DNA of 64,000 bases from positions 410,039 through 474,038 of the forward strand of contig NZ_JACXZS010000002.1 of NCBI RefSeq assembly GCF_014779795.1, written 5' to 3'. Both the position numbers and the translations under genes were made by a program. Each line of letters opens with the position of its first letter. Within the stretch, counting starts at the first letter, position 1. The notes under the pieces are model-generated. The model was not told where the DNA came from. It saw only the letters and a program-made list of their open reading frames with translations, and made no database searches. The DNA comes from Microbacterium helvum. Lineage in GTDB: Bacteria > Actinomycetota > Actinomycetes > Actinomycetales > Microbacteriaceae. Shown here piece by piece: positions 29,470 to 38,795 of the stretch.

Positions 29470-31815
29470 TCAGCCCCCGCGCTCACGCCACACGACCACG
29501 CCCGGGTCGCCGCTCCACAGCGCGATGATGCCCTCCTGGTCAGTGCGCACGATGTGCGCCCTGACATCGGCGAGCATCGCGAGAGTCTCGTCACGCGGAT
29601 GCCCGTAGTCGTTGCCCGTGCCCACCGTCACCAGCGCGACGCCAGGCCGCGCGGCGACGTACAGCCCGGCGTCCTGATCCGCGCTCCCGTGGTGGGCGAC
29701 CTTGACGATCGCGTACGGCGGGTCGAGGCCGCCGGCGGCGGTCAGCGCGCGCTGCGGCGATGCGGAGAGGTCCCCGAGCAGCAGCGTCGGCGGGATGCCG
29801 CCTCCCCGCACGTCGATGACGACGCTCGCGTCGTTGCCGGCGGGGAAGGCGCGATCGTCCGGCCGCGGCCAGAGCACGCGCCAGCGCGCGTCGCCGAGCG
29901 CCCCCGACATGCCCGTGGACGCCGTCGCCTCGCTCGCGCCGGCAGACGTGAGCGTGCGCACGGCGGCGTTGCCGGGCGCGTCGCCGGGACCGTGCAGCAC
30001 CAGGCCCACGCGTCCGAGCACCGCGGCCACACCGCCGATGTGATCGAGATCCGAGTGGGTCAGGACGAGCAGGTCGATCCTCGCCACACCGACACGGTCG
30101 AGGCACGCCGCCAGCGGTGCCGGATCAGGGCCGGTGTCGACGAGCGCCACCATGCCGGCAGAGCGCAGCAGGACGGCATCGCCCTGTCCTACGTCGCACG
30201 CGAGGACGCTCCACTGCGACGGCAGCGTCCACCGGCCGGCGACCGACGAGAGCGCACTCGATCCGAGCCCGACGCCCGCGAGTACGGCCACGAGCACGAT
30301 CGACATCGTGCGTGCGCGGCGACGCCACCGGCCACCTCGGCGAGGGAGCACGATCGCCGCGCCCACGGCAGCGCCGACGACCGCGAGCGCGACGGCGCCT
30401 GGCCAGCCCTCGAGCCACGGCAGTGCCTCGGCCGGCAGTGTCGAGACCGTGTGCGCGGTCGCAGCGATCCACGATGCCGGCAGCCACGCGAGCGCGGCGA
30501 GTCCTGACTGCAGCCACGGGAACGGCAGGGCGAGGCACGCAGCGAGCCCGAGGACGGTCGCGGCGGGGGCCGCCGGTTCGGCCAGCAGATTGGCGAGCAC
30601 CCCGTACAGCGGGATCGTCGGCTCGATCAGCACAAGCAGGGGTCCGCACGCGAGCTGAGCGGCGAGCGGGATCGAAAGTGCGAGCGCCAGGGCGCGCGGC
30701 ATGACGCGCCCGAGGCCGCTCGCGAGCGGTCGCGCGAACAGCAGGAGGGCGCCGGTGGCGGCCACCGACAGAGCGAAGCCGAGGGATGCCGCCAGCCAGG
30801 GGTCGGTGATGAGCAGCACCGCCACCGACAGGGCGAGGACCGCCGTGCCCGCAGCCGTGCGTCCCTGCAGCACCGCGAGCATCGCGATGGCCGCCATGAC
30901 GGCGGCGCGGATCACGCTCGGCTCCGGTGTCACCAGCACGACGAACCCGACGAGCACCGCCATCCCGACACACACGCGCCCGGCACGTGAGGCGCCCAGG
31001 AGCGCGGCGACGGCGAAGGCGATCCCCACGACGAGCGCGCAGTTGGCGCCTGAGACGGCGGTGAGATGCGAGAGCGACGAGGCTTTCATGGCCGCGTCGA
31101 GCTCGGGTGTCACCGCCGACGTGTCGCCCACGGCGAGGCCGGGCACGAGACCGGCGCCTGCGCCCGGCAGGCCCGAGACCGCCCGCACGAGGCCCTGGCG
31201 CAGTGCCGCCGTCGCCGCGGCGGCGCCCGTCGGTGCGCTCATCACGTCGACGCCGCGCGACGCCCAGACCGTGAGGACCGCCCGTTCCCCCGCGTGCGCG
31301 GGCCGCGCCGTGCCCCGCGCGACGATGCGGGAGCCGACGTCGAGTGCGTCTGGTCGATCCACATCGTGCGCGTCGACCCGCACCACGATCTCGACGCCGG
31401 CGTCCTGCGCAGCGCGCCCGGTCGTGAACAGCGTCGCGTGAGCGTCGAACGCCAACGATCCGTCGGCCCGTCGTTCCACCTTGCCCACGACGGTCGCGTC
31501 CACGTCGACCGCGCGGCCGCCGTCCAGCGCCTGTGCGGAGACCTGGGTGCGCGCAGGCTGCGCCAGCGCGACATGCGATGCCGAAGCGGCGGCGGCCGCC
31601 AGCGACAGCACGAGGACGAGCAGTGGAGCGGCCACGCCGCGGTGCGGCATCCCTCGTCGGCCTATCGCGAACGTGACGCCGATCGCCAGCGCGACCGCGA
31701 TCCACAGCGCCACCGCGAGTCCGGCCGCCGTGGACGGCAGGTGGATCGCGACCGCCGCGATGACCCATGCCGCCGCGGCGACGGGAACCAGCCGCAGCCC
31801 TCGGGAGCGCCGCAC
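29470..31815 (-). CDS. comEC: ComEC/Rec2 family competence DNA channel protein
   Basis: The 781-residue protein is predicted to pass single-stranded DNA across the membrane. It has N-terminal membrane segments, an OB-like DUF4131 region (about residues 85-190), the multi-span competence domain with LSHLTAVSGANCALV, and a C-terminal metallo-beta-lactamase domain with LTHSDLDHIGG and KVAHHGSADQD. Only 1 nt separates it from comEA. Competence has not been shown for this strain; pilus genes are not in the window. Confidence 0.93.
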   Translation of the reverse strand: MRRSRGLRLVPVAAAAWVIAAVAIHLPSTAAGLAVALWIAVALAIGVTFAIGRRGMPHRGVAAPLLVLVLSLAAAAASASHVALAQPARTQVSAQALDGGRAVDVDATVVGKVERRADGSLAFDAHATLFTTGRAAQDAGVEIVVRVDAHDVDRPDALDVGSRIVARGTARPAHAGERAVLTVWASRGVDVMSAPTGAAAATAALRQGLVRAVSGLPGAGAGLVPGLAVGDTSAVTPELDAAMKASSLSHLTAVSGANCALVVGIAFAVAALLGASRAGRVCVGMAVLVGFVVLVTPEPSVIRAAVMAAIAMLAVLQGRTAAGTAVLALSVAVLLITDPWLAASLGFALSVAATGALLLFARPLASGLGRVMPRALALALSIPLAAQLACGPLLVLIEPTIPLYGVLANLLAEPAAPAATVLGLAACLALPFPWLQSGLAALAWLPASWIAATAHTVSTLPAEALPWLEGWPGAVALAVVGAAVGAAIVLPRRGGRWRRRARTMSIVLVAVLAGVGLGSSALSSVAGRWTLPSQWSVLACDVGQGDAVLLRSAGMVALVDTGPDPAPLAACLDRVGVARIDLLVLTHSDLDHIGGVAAVLGRVGLVLHGPGDAPGNAAVRTLTSAGASEATASTGMSGALGDARWRVLWPRPDDRAFPAGNDASVVIDVRGGGIPPTLLLGDLSASPQRALTAAGGLDPPYAIVKVAHHGSADQDAGLYVAARPGVALVTVGTGNDYGHPRDETLAMLADVRAHIVRTDQEGIIALWSGDPGVVVWRERGG

Positions 31816-31816
31816 G

Positions 31817-32437
31817 TCACACCGTCACCAGGTCGCGGAGCGACTCGAGCATCTTGTCGCCGATGCCGGGCACCGCCAGCAGGTCCTCCACGCTCGTGAA
31901 GCGGCCGTTGTCGTCGCGCCACGCGATGATGCGCTCGGCAAGGGCCGGGCCGATGCGGGGCAGCTCCTCCAGCTGCGATGCGTCTGCCGTGTTGAGGTTG
32001 ACGCGGCCGTCGGAGGCCACGGGCGCGCCACCCGGAGCGGCCGCCGTCTCGCCGAGACGCGGGACGGGAAGCTGCTCGCCGTCCTGGACGGCGCGGGCGA
32101 GGTTCACGGCGTCTCGATCCGCATCCTCGGCGAACCCGCCCGCGGCCGCGATCGCGTCGACCACACGGGAGCCGGCCGGCAGCACATAGAGTCCCGGGGT
32201 CCGCACGGCACCCGACACGTGCACGTAGAGGTCCGCCGTGCGGGCCGTCACCCCCGTCGCAGTGGGCTCCACCACGACCTCGTCGGTGGGTGTCACCGCA
32301 CCGCGCACGATGCCGATGCCGACCGTGACGACGAGCGCGGCGATCACCAGGACCACGACAGCGCCGATGCCGAGCCGTCGGCGAGGGGATGCGGCATCCC
32401 CCTCGTCCGGGCTGGCCGGGTGCTCACCGCGTGTCAC
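31817..32437 (-). CDS. comEA: ComEA family helix-hairpin-helix DNA-binding protein
   Basis: The 206-residue protein has one N-terminal membrane anchor (about residues 23-46), an extracytoplasmic SLBB domain (DLYVHVSGAVRTPGLYVLPA) and C-terminal tandem helix-hairpin-helix motifs (VNLNTADASQLEELPRIGP, FTSVEDLLAVPGIGDKML). It would bind incoming DNA outside the membrane and pass it to ComEC. The GTG at 32437 follows TAGCGT by 6 nt. Confidence 0.93.
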   Translation of the reverse strand: MTRGEHPASPDEGDAASPRRRLGIGAVVVLVIAALVVTVGIGIVRGAVTPTDEVVVEPTATGVTARTADLYVHVSGAVRTPGLYVLPAGSRVVDAIAAAGGFAEDADRDAVNLARAVQDGEQLPVPRLGETAAAPGGAPVASDGRVNLNTADASQLEELPRIGPALAERIIAWRDDNGRFTSVEDLLAVPGIGDKMLESLRDLVTV

Positions 32438-32443
32438 GTCGCC

Positions 32444-32449
32444 ACGCTA
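32444..32449 (-). promoter_or_regulatory. -10 hexamer TAGCGT, leaderless promoter of comEA-comEC
   Basis: TAGCGT, GGCGAC and GTG in order on the minus strand. Confidence 0.55.
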
Positions 32450-32537
32450 GGCGGCTGGACGCCGCCGGCTGTCCGCAGAACCCGCTTCTGTGGACACCTC
32501 AGTCGGTGCGGGCGCTGTGGAGGACGCTCGCTGGGGG

Positions 32538-33614
32538 TCACTCCCGCGCGGTCGCCTCCTCCGGGCCGCCGCGGGTGGGAGTCGTCCGCCGTCGTGGAGC
32601 CGATCCGGTGCTCTCGCGCAGCAGCACCTGCGTCGACAGTTCGACGGTGGGGGTCCGTGGCATGCGGCCGTCGATGAGGGTGGACAGCAGCAGGACCGCG
32701 AGTCGGCCCATCTCGTCGAGGGGCTGACGCACCGTCGTGAGGCGCGGCTGCGTCACGTGGCCGACATCGAGGTCGTCGAAACCGGTGAGCGACAGGTCCT
32801 TCGGCACACGCAGCCCGAGGTCGGATGCCGCGCGCAGTGCGCCGGTGGCCACCTTGTCGTTGAAGCACATCAGTGCGGTCGGCGGATCGGGCGCGGAGAG
32901 CAGTTCCTGAGCCGCCGCGACACCGCGCTCGAACGTGGGGTCGATCGAGCGTACGAGCGCGTCCTCGTGGAGGATGCCGACGTCGGCGAGTGCGGCACGG
33001 ACGCCGGCGCGCCGCGCCGTCGACACGCTCCACTCGCGCGGCCCGACGATGACCCCGATGCGGCGATGCCCGAGGGCGACCAGATGCTCGGCCAGTTCCC
33101 GGGACGCCGCGGCGTGATTGACACCGATCGTGGCGATCCCGGCCGGCAGCCGTTCCCGAGGATCGACGACCACGAGGGGCATGCGCGCGGCGACGTGCGC
33201 GAGTTCCGCCGGGGATTCGGTCGGCAGCACCGTGATCGCCCCCGCCACCTCCGGTCGCTGCGTCAGGGCGAAGAGCGGATGCCCGCTCTGGGCGGTGTTG
33301 CCGGCATCCAATTCGACTCGCCAGCCGCTCCCTCGCAGCTCCTCGGCGATCCCCGACACGATGAAGCCGAAGTAGTCCGTCAGGACGTAGGGGCACCGGA
33401 CGAAGACCACGCGGTCTGCGATCGGGCGCGGATCCCGCGTCCGTGGGGTGGGCCCGGTGCCGCCGAGAGCGTCGATCGCCGCGCGCACGAGCGAGGCGAC
33501 CTCGGGCGAGACCGAGCGGGCGCCGTTGATGACGCGCGACACGGTGGCCGGCGAGACACCGGCGTGCTCGGCGATCATGCGCACCGTCGGCGTACTCGAG
33601 CGGGGACGCCCCAT
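32538..33614 (-). CDS. LacI family transcriptional regulator
   Basis: The 358-residue protein has the LacI HTH and hinge (TVRMIAEHAGVSPATVSRVING) and a sugar-binding periplasmic-fold domain (TALMCFNDKVATGALRAA, SLTGFDDLDVGHVTQPRLTTVRQP). It is divergent from the secreted GH30 gene across 147 nt holding paired GAAAC/GTTTC elements. It probably represses that gene and itself until a sugar inducer binds. The inducer is unknown. Confidence 0.93.
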   Translation of the reverse strand: MGRPRSSTPTVRMIAEHAGVSPATVSRVINGARSVSPEVASLVRAAIDALGGTGPTPRTRDPRPIADRVVFVRCPYVLTDYFGFIVSGIAEELRGSGWRVELDAGNTAQSGHPLFALTQRPEVAGAITVLPTESPAELAHVAARMPLVVVDPRERLPAGIATIGVNHAAASRELAEHLVALGHRRIGVIVGPREWSVSTARRAGVRAALADVGILHEDALVRSIDPTFERGVAAAQELLSAPDPPTALMCFNDKVATGALRAASDLGLRVPKDLSLTGFDDLDVGHVTQPRLTTVRQPLDEMGRLAVLLLSTLIDGRMPRTPTVELSTQVLLRESTGSAPRRRTTPTRGGPEEATARE

Positions 33615-33629
33615 CGGATCACCGTCTTT

Positions 33630-33643
33630 GAAACTTGGGAAAC
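33630..33643. promoter_or_regulatory. possible LacI half-sites, GAAAC repeated
   Basis: GAAACTTGGGAAAC carries two GAAAC units 9 nt apart, just upstream of the LacI gene. A mirrored pair lies at 33713-33727. Confidence 0.35.
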
Positions 33644-33712
33644 AAAACTGTCAGCCCTTGACGATAGCCCACGCTCGATGCCACCGTGCCTGGGCCTCAT
33701 CGCCGAGGCGCT

Positions 33713-33727
33713 GTTTCATTCTGTTTC
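33713..33727. promoter_or_regulatory. possible LacI half-sites, GTTTC repeated
   Basis: GTTTCATTCTGTTTC carries two GTTTC units 10 nt apart upstream of the GH30 gene. GTTTC is the reverse complement of the GAAAC units near the LacI start. An 8-bp inverted repeat GCGGAACG/CGTTCCGC follows at 33730-33749, directly before the Shine-Dalgarno. Confidence 0.35.
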
Positions 33728-33761
33728 AGGCGGAACGTCGCCGTTCCGCGAAAGGACCGAC

Positions 33762-36047
33762 ATGCCATTCCCCACATCGTCCCGTCGGCGTCGACTGCGA
33801 GCAGGATCGCTGTCCGCGTGCGCGGCGGTCGCCGGCGCACTCCTGCTGGCGCCCACGACGTCCTCCGTCGCAGCCGCGGCGCCGCCGCCCCACCTCGCGA
33901 CCGGGACGTACTCGTCTCTCACCGACGGCTCCGTGCAGTGGCAGCCGCTGCCCGCCGCCGTCGTCGAGAAGACCAAGAAGAACGGGAAGGATGCCTCACC
34001 GTCGCCGGTCGACGAGACGATCGTCGTCGACACGTCGCAGTCGTTCCAGCGATATCGCGGGATCGGCATCTCGATCGACGAGACCGCCGTGGCGAACCTG
34101 TTCCAGCTGTCCGAGGCCGAGCGCCGCTCGGTCATCGAGCATCTCGTCAGCCCGACCGACGGGGCGGGCATGGACCTGTTCCGCATTCCCATCGGAAGCC
34201 CTGACCTCATCGCCCACCTTCCGTTCTGGTCGTACGACGATCTGCCTGCAGGCGTGACCGAGGACTTCGGTCTCGAACACTTCTCGATCCAGCGCGACAT
34301 CGACCTGCACATCGTCGAGACCATCAAGCTCATCCAGGAGTACAACCCCGACGCGCGGTTCTTCGGGTCGGCGTGGAGCGCTCCTGCCTGGATGACGACG
34401 TCGAACACGTTCACGGGCTTTGTCGAGCCCAACCCGAACGGATCGGGCTTCGTACAGGCGAGCCGGCTGCGGGACGACGCCATCGACGTCTTCGCCCGCT
34501 ACTACGTCAAGTTCATCCAGGCATACGGCGCGCAGGGCATCCCCATCGATGCCATCACGCTGCTGAACGAGCCGGGCATGGACGTCGTGTACCCCGCGAT
34601 GGACATCTCGATCCCTCAGCAGCAGAAGCTCGCACTCGCGATCAAGCGCGAGTTCTCCGCGGCAGAGCTCTCGACCGAGCTGTGGATGCACGACTTCAAC
34701 TTCTGGGACTGGCGCGATCCGAACAGCACCGAGACCAAGAACTACTACCGCGTCTTCGAAGACGCGGCCGACGGGTCCATCACCGGTGCTCAGGTGCTCG
34801 ACGCGGCGGACGGCATCGCCTTCCACCCGTACTGGGGCAGCCCGTCAGTGATGCGTGACGCCAACCGCGAGACCGGGCTGCCGGTGCACATGACCGAGAC
34901 CAGCGATGTCTCGCTGTCGACGGTCCTGGACTACCTGCACCTCAACGTCGACTCGTACGTCATGTGGGCGCAGATCACCGACCAGGACGGCGGCACGCTG
35001 CACTGGACCGACAAGCGCGACAACAACGTCGACTGGGACGAGGTCGCACGAACGTCGAAGTGGAAGAACCGGCTCGTCACCGCGCACATCGACACCGGCA
35101 CCGCGACGTACCGCGAGACGGAGATCAGCGGGTTCGGGCAGATCGCACGCTACCTCGACACCGATGACGTCCGCGTGCAGTCCAGCTCGCCGGGCGACCT
35201 CGACACCGCCGTGTTCCGCGACGACAAGGACGTCTTCACCGCGATCGTCCAGAACACCGGCGCCGCGACCACGGTGCGCTTCGCGCTGACCGGGCAGAGC
35301 TTCACCGCCGAGATCCCCGCGGCGAGCGTCGCGACGTTCCAGTGGCGCGGCAAGACGCCGAACGGTCACGACAGCGCCCCGACCCTGGCGCCGCTCGGCG
35401 ACCTGTCGGTGGCGCAGAACTCCACCGCGACGGTCCGCCTCCAGGCCTCGGACCGCGACGGCGATCGGCTCCTGTACTACGGCACCGAACTGCCCGACGG
35501 CGTCTCGGTCGACGCCCAGACGGGCGTGGTGACGATCACGCCGTCCAAAGCGGGCCTTTTCACACCGACCTTCACGGTGACGGACGGCATCGAATCCGCG
35601 ACGGTGTCGCTCGCGCTCGTCGTGGAGCCGGCGCCGGTCCCGATCGGCACGCGACTGGAGGCGGAGGACTTCGTCACCCAGACCGGCTGGGCCGACGGGG
35701 CGCAGATGGTCGAGAGCAACGCATCGGCATCCGGCGGCCGGAATGTCGGCTGGATCGCGACGGGCAACACGCTGAGCTTCCTGATCGACGTCCCGGTGGC
35801 GGGCACCTACAGCCTCGAGGTCGGCGTCGCGAACGGCGGCGGTGCGGCGATCGCCGACGCGGTCGCCCTGACGGATGCGGCCGGCACCACGCTCGGCAGC
35901 GTGTCGGTGCCGGTCACCGGCGGCTGGGCGTCATTCGTGCCCACCCGCACCACGGTCACCCTCGGAGCGGGTGTGCAGACGGTCGCACTCCTTGCTGTCA
36001 CGTCCGGCTTCAATCTGGACTACCTGGTGCTGACGCCCGCGGAGTGA
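33762..36047 (+). CDS. secreted glycoside hydrolase family 30 enzyme with Ig-like and CBM domains
   Basis: The 761-residue protein has an Arg-rich signal peptide (cleavage probably near SVAAAA), then a GH30-type (beta/alpha)8 domain with QSFQRYRGIGISIDETA, the acid/base Glu in LLNEPG (about residue 271) and the nucleophile Glu in HMTETSD (about 378). A beta-side domain follows. A putative Ig/cadherin-like domain (about 540-625, LQASDRDGDRLLYYGTELP) precedes a C-terminal CBM6/35-like domain (from TRLEAEDF). GH30 members cleave beta-1,6-glucans, glucosylceramide or xylans; the substrate is not determined. AAAGGA precedes the ATG. Confidence 0.88.
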   Translation: MPFPTSSRRRRLRAGSLSACAAVAGALLLAPTTSSVAAAAPPPHLATGTYSSLTDGSVQWQPLPAAVVEKTKKNGKDASPSPVDETIVVDTSQSFQRYRGIGISIDETAVANLFQLSEAERRSVIEHLVSPTDGAGMDLFRIPIGSPDLIAHLPFWSYDDLPAGVTEDFGLEHFSIQRDIDLHIVETIKLIQEYNPDARFFGSAWSAPAWMTTSNTFTGFVEPNPNGSGFVQASRLRDDAIDVFARYYVKFIQAYGAQGIPIDAITLLNEPGMDVVYPAMDISIPQQQKLALAIKREFSAAELSTELWMHDFNFWDWRDPNSTETKNYYRVFEDAADGSITGAQVLDAADGIAFHPYWGSPSVMRDANRETGLPVHMTETSDVSLSTVLDYLHLNVDSYVMWAQITDQDGGTLHWTDKRDNNVDWDEVARTSKWKNRLVTAHIDTGTATYRETEISGFGQIARYLDTDDVRVQSSSPGDLDTAVFRDDKDVFTAIVQNTGAATTVRFALTGQSFTAEIPAASVATFQWRGKTPNGHDSAPTLAPLGDLSVAQNSTATVRLQASDRDGDRLLYYGTELPDGVSVDAQTGVVTITPSKAGLFTPTFTVTDGIESATVSLALVVEPAPVPIGTRLEAEDFVTQTGWADGAQMVESNASASGGRNVGWIATGNTLSFLIDVPVAGTYSLEVGVANGGGAAIADAVALTDAAGTTLGSVSVPVTGGWASFVPTRTTVTLGAGVQTVALLAVTSGFNLDYLVLTPAE

Positions 36048-36065
36048 GCCAGCCGACGGCAGAAC

Positions 36066-36106
36066 GAGGGATGCCGTACCCGCGAGGTGCGGGTACGGCA
36101 TCCCTC
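36066..36106. terminator. bidirectional terminator with 18-bp perfect stem
   Basis: GAGGGATGCCGTACCCGC (36066-36083) pairs base for base with 36089-36106 around a GAGGT loop. It separates the convergent GH30 and leuS genes. No U tract follows on either strand. Confidence 0.85.
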
Positions 36107-36117
36107 GGTTCAGCGCA

Positions 36118-38706
36118 TCACTTCGTCGAGAAACTCACGACCTTGGGCGGACGCACGACGGCACGCACGATCTCGCGGTCGCCGAGCGATCGCACGACCT
36201 TCTCGTCGGCGCGCGCGAGACGCTCGAGCTCGGCGGCGTCGATGCGGGCCGACACCTGCAGCGTGCCGCGCACCTTGCCGTCGACCTGCACGACGGCCGT
36301 CACGCGCTCCTCGACCAGCAGCGTCGGGTCGGCGGTGCGCCACGGCACCAGGCCCACGAAGCCCTCATAGCCGAGGATCTCCCACATCTCCTCCGCGGTG
36401 TGCGGGGCGAACAGGTCGAGGACCATAGCGGTGACTTCCGCAGCCTCGCGCACGGCGGGGTCGGCGGGGCCGGCGCCCGAGTCGATCACCTTGCGGGTGG
36501 CGTTGACGAGCTCCATGAGGCGGGCGACGACCACGTTGAACTTCGTCTGCTCGACCAGTCCGGGGGCATCGGCGAGCAGACGGTGCGTCACGCGGCGCAG
36601 CGCCTCGTCGCCGTCGGCCCACACCACGTCGGGCGCGCTCGAGACGTCGTTCGCGACGCGCCAGGCGCGGGCGAGGAACTTCTGGGCGCCGGTCGTCGAC
36701 ACGTCCTCCCAGTTGATGTCGTCCTCGACGGGTCCGGCGAACACCATCGCGACGCGCGAGGCGTCGGCGCCGGGGTCGACCATGCTCGACGCGAACTCGA
36801 CCAGGTTGCCCTTCGACTTCGACATCTTCGACCCGCCCAGCAGCACCATGCCCTGGTTGATGAGGCTCGAGAACGGCTCGGTGAAGTCGATGAGCCCCAT
36901 GTCGAACAGGACCTTCGTGATGAAGCGCGCGTACAGCAGGTGGAGGATCGCGTGCTCGACGCCGCCGATGTAAGAGTCGACGGGCGCCCAGCGGTCGGCT
37001 TCGGCCGACGGGAAGGCCTGCGTCGGGTCGTTCGGCGCGAGGAAGCGCAGGAAGTACCACGAGCTGTCGACGAACGTGTCCATCGTGTCGGGATCGCGCA
37101 GCGCGGGCTCGCCGGTCTCGGGGTCGACGGTCTGCATCCACTCGGTCGCGCCGCCCAGCGGCGACGTGCCCTTGGGCTTCAGGTCCAGCCCTCGGGCGTC
37201 GGGCAGCTCCAGCGGCAGCTGGTCGTCGGGCACGGGGACGATGCGACCGTCCTGCGTGTGGATCATCGGGATCGGCGTGCCCCAGAAGCGCTGACGCGAG
37301 ATCAGCCAGTCCCGCAGGCGGTACGACTTCGCAGCGCGGCCCGTGCCGGCCGCCTCGAGCTGCTCGATCATGCGCGCGATCGCGTTGCGCTTGGACAGTC
37401 CGTCGAGGGCGCCGGAGTTGATCAGGCGGCCCTCGCCGGTCAGCGCGATGCCGGTCCTGGCCGGGTCCACGTCGGCCAGGGCCTCGGAAGGACCGGGATC
37501 GAGCGGCACGCCCTCGTCGTCGAGCTCGATCACCGGGATCGCGCCGGTGATGGATGCCGTCGTGTCGACGACCACCTTCACAGGCAGGTCGAACGCGCGG
37601 GCGAAGTCCAGGTCGCGCTGATCGTGCGCCGGCACCGCCATGACGGCGCCGTGCCCGTAGTCGGCGAGCACGTAATCGGCCGCCCAGATCGGCAGGCGGT
37701 CGCCGTTCACCGGGTTGATCGCGAAGCGGTCGAGGAACACGCCCGTCTTCGGGCGATCGGTGGACTGGCGCTCGATGTCGCTCTCACGCTGCACGGTCTC
37801 GAGGTAGTCCTGGAAGCGCATGCGCACCTCGGCCGTCGAGCCGGCGGCCAGCTCCGCGGCCAGGTCGCTGTCGGGGGCCACGACCATGAACGTCGCGCCG
37901 TGCAGCGTGTCGGGGCGCGTCGAGAAGACGGTCACCTTCTCGGCACGGCCCTCGATCTCGAAGTCGATGTCGGCCCCGATCGAGCGGCCGATCCAGTTAC
38001 GCTGCATGCGCAGCACCTTCTGCGGCCAGAAGCCCTCGAGCTGGTTCAGGTCGTCGAGCAGCCGGTCGGCGTAATCGGTGATCTTGAAGTACCACTGCGT
38101 CAGGTTCTTCTTGACCACTTCGGCGCCGCACCGCTCGCAGTGGCCGTCGACGACCTGCTCGTTCGCGAGCACGGTCTGATCGTTCGGGCACCAGTTGACG
38201 GGGCTCGCCTTGCGATACGCCAGGCCGCGCTCGTAGAGGCGCTGGAACAGCCACTGGTTCCAGCGGTAGTACTCGGGGTCGCTGGTGTGCAGGATGCGCG
38301 ACCAGTCGTACGAGGAGCCGTACTCGCGGAAGCTCTTCTTGTGCTGCTCGATGTTCGCGTAGGTCCACTCGCGAGGGTCGGAGCCGGCGCCGCCCTTGAT
38401 CGCCGCGTTCTCGGCCGGGAGCCCGAACGAGTCCCACCCGATCGGGTTGAGGACGTTGTAGCCGCGGTGACGCCAGAATCGTGCGACGACGTCGACGTAG
38501 GCGTAGTTCTCGGCGTGCCCCATGTGCAGGTCGCCGGAGGGGTAGGGGAACATGCCGAGCACGTACTTGCGCGGGCGCGTGTCGTCCTTGCCGCCCGCGC
38601 GGAACGGGTCGGCCTCGGCCCAGCGCGCCTGCCACTTCTGCTGGACGGCGTACGCGTCGTAGCCATCGGCGGGCGACGTGGTGTCGGTAGACATGGTCTG
38701 ACTCAC
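36118..38706 (-). CDS. leuS: leucyl-tRNA synthetase
   Basis: The 862-residue class-I synthetase has [17 protein letters not shown] (HIGH motif, here HMGH), the CP1 editing domain (about residues 230-430), the catalytic KMSKSKGN signature and the C-terminal anticodon-binding domain. The GTG at 38706 gives [10 protein letters not shown]; the internal ATG at 38694 is an equally possible start. No T-box leader is visible upstream. Confidence 0.97.
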   Translation of the reverse strand: MSQTMSTDTTSPADGYDAYAVQQKWQARWAEADPFRAGGKDDTRPRKYVLGMFPYPSGDLHMGHAENYAYVDVVARFWRHRGYNVLNPIGWDSFGLPAENAAIKGGAGSDPREWTYANIEQHKKSFREYGSSYDWSRILHTSDPEYYRWNQWLFQRLYERGLAYRKASPVNWCPNDQTVLANEQVVDGHCERCGAEVVKKNLTQWYFKITDYADRLLDDLNQLEGFWPQKVLRMQRNWIGRSIGADIDFEIEGRAEKVTVFSTRPDTLHGATFMVVAPDSDLAAELAAGSTAEVRMRFQDYLETVQRESDIERQSTDRPKTGVFLDRFAINPVNGDRLPIWAADYVLADYGHGAVMAVPAHDQRDLDFARAFDLPVKVVVDTTASITGAIPVIELDDEGVPLDPGPSEALADVDPARTGIALTGEGRLINSGALDGLSKRNAIARMIEQLEAAGTGRAAKSYRLRDWLISRQRFWGTPIPMIHTQDGRIVPVPDDQLPLELPDARGLDLKPKGTSPLGGATEWMQTVDPETGEPALRDPDTMDTFVDSSWYFLRFLAPNDPTQAFPSAEADRWAPVDSYIGGVEHAILHLLYARFITKVLFDMGLIDFTEPFSSLINQGMVLLGGSKMSKSKGNLVEFASSMVDPGADASRVAMVFAGPVEDDINWEDVSTTGAQKFLARAWRVANDVSSAPDVVWADGDEALRRVTHRLLADAPGLVEQTKFNVVVARLMELVNATRKVIDSGAGPADPAVREAAEVTAMVLDLFAPHTAEEMWEILGYEGFVGLVPWRTADPTLLVEERVTAVVQVDGKVRGTLQVSARIDAAELERLARADEKVVRSLGDREIVRAVVRPPKVVSFSTK

Positions 38707-38795
38707 GGAGAAGTACCAATCCTGGGAGGCCTGAAGGCGGGCACGACGCAGAACGCGCCGGCCAGCGCATCTTCCAGGTTAGCGGACCGGTCGGG

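Noticed and set aside
32490..33761. Upstream extension of the GH30 frame through the LacI gene
   Set aside because: The real product starts at the signal peptide at 33762 with a Shine-Dalgarno. The extension is antisense to the LacI regulator.
38707..38795. T-box or other riboswitch before leuS
   Set aside because: The 89-nt gap is too short for a T-box and lacks a T-box-like TGG-rich consensus.
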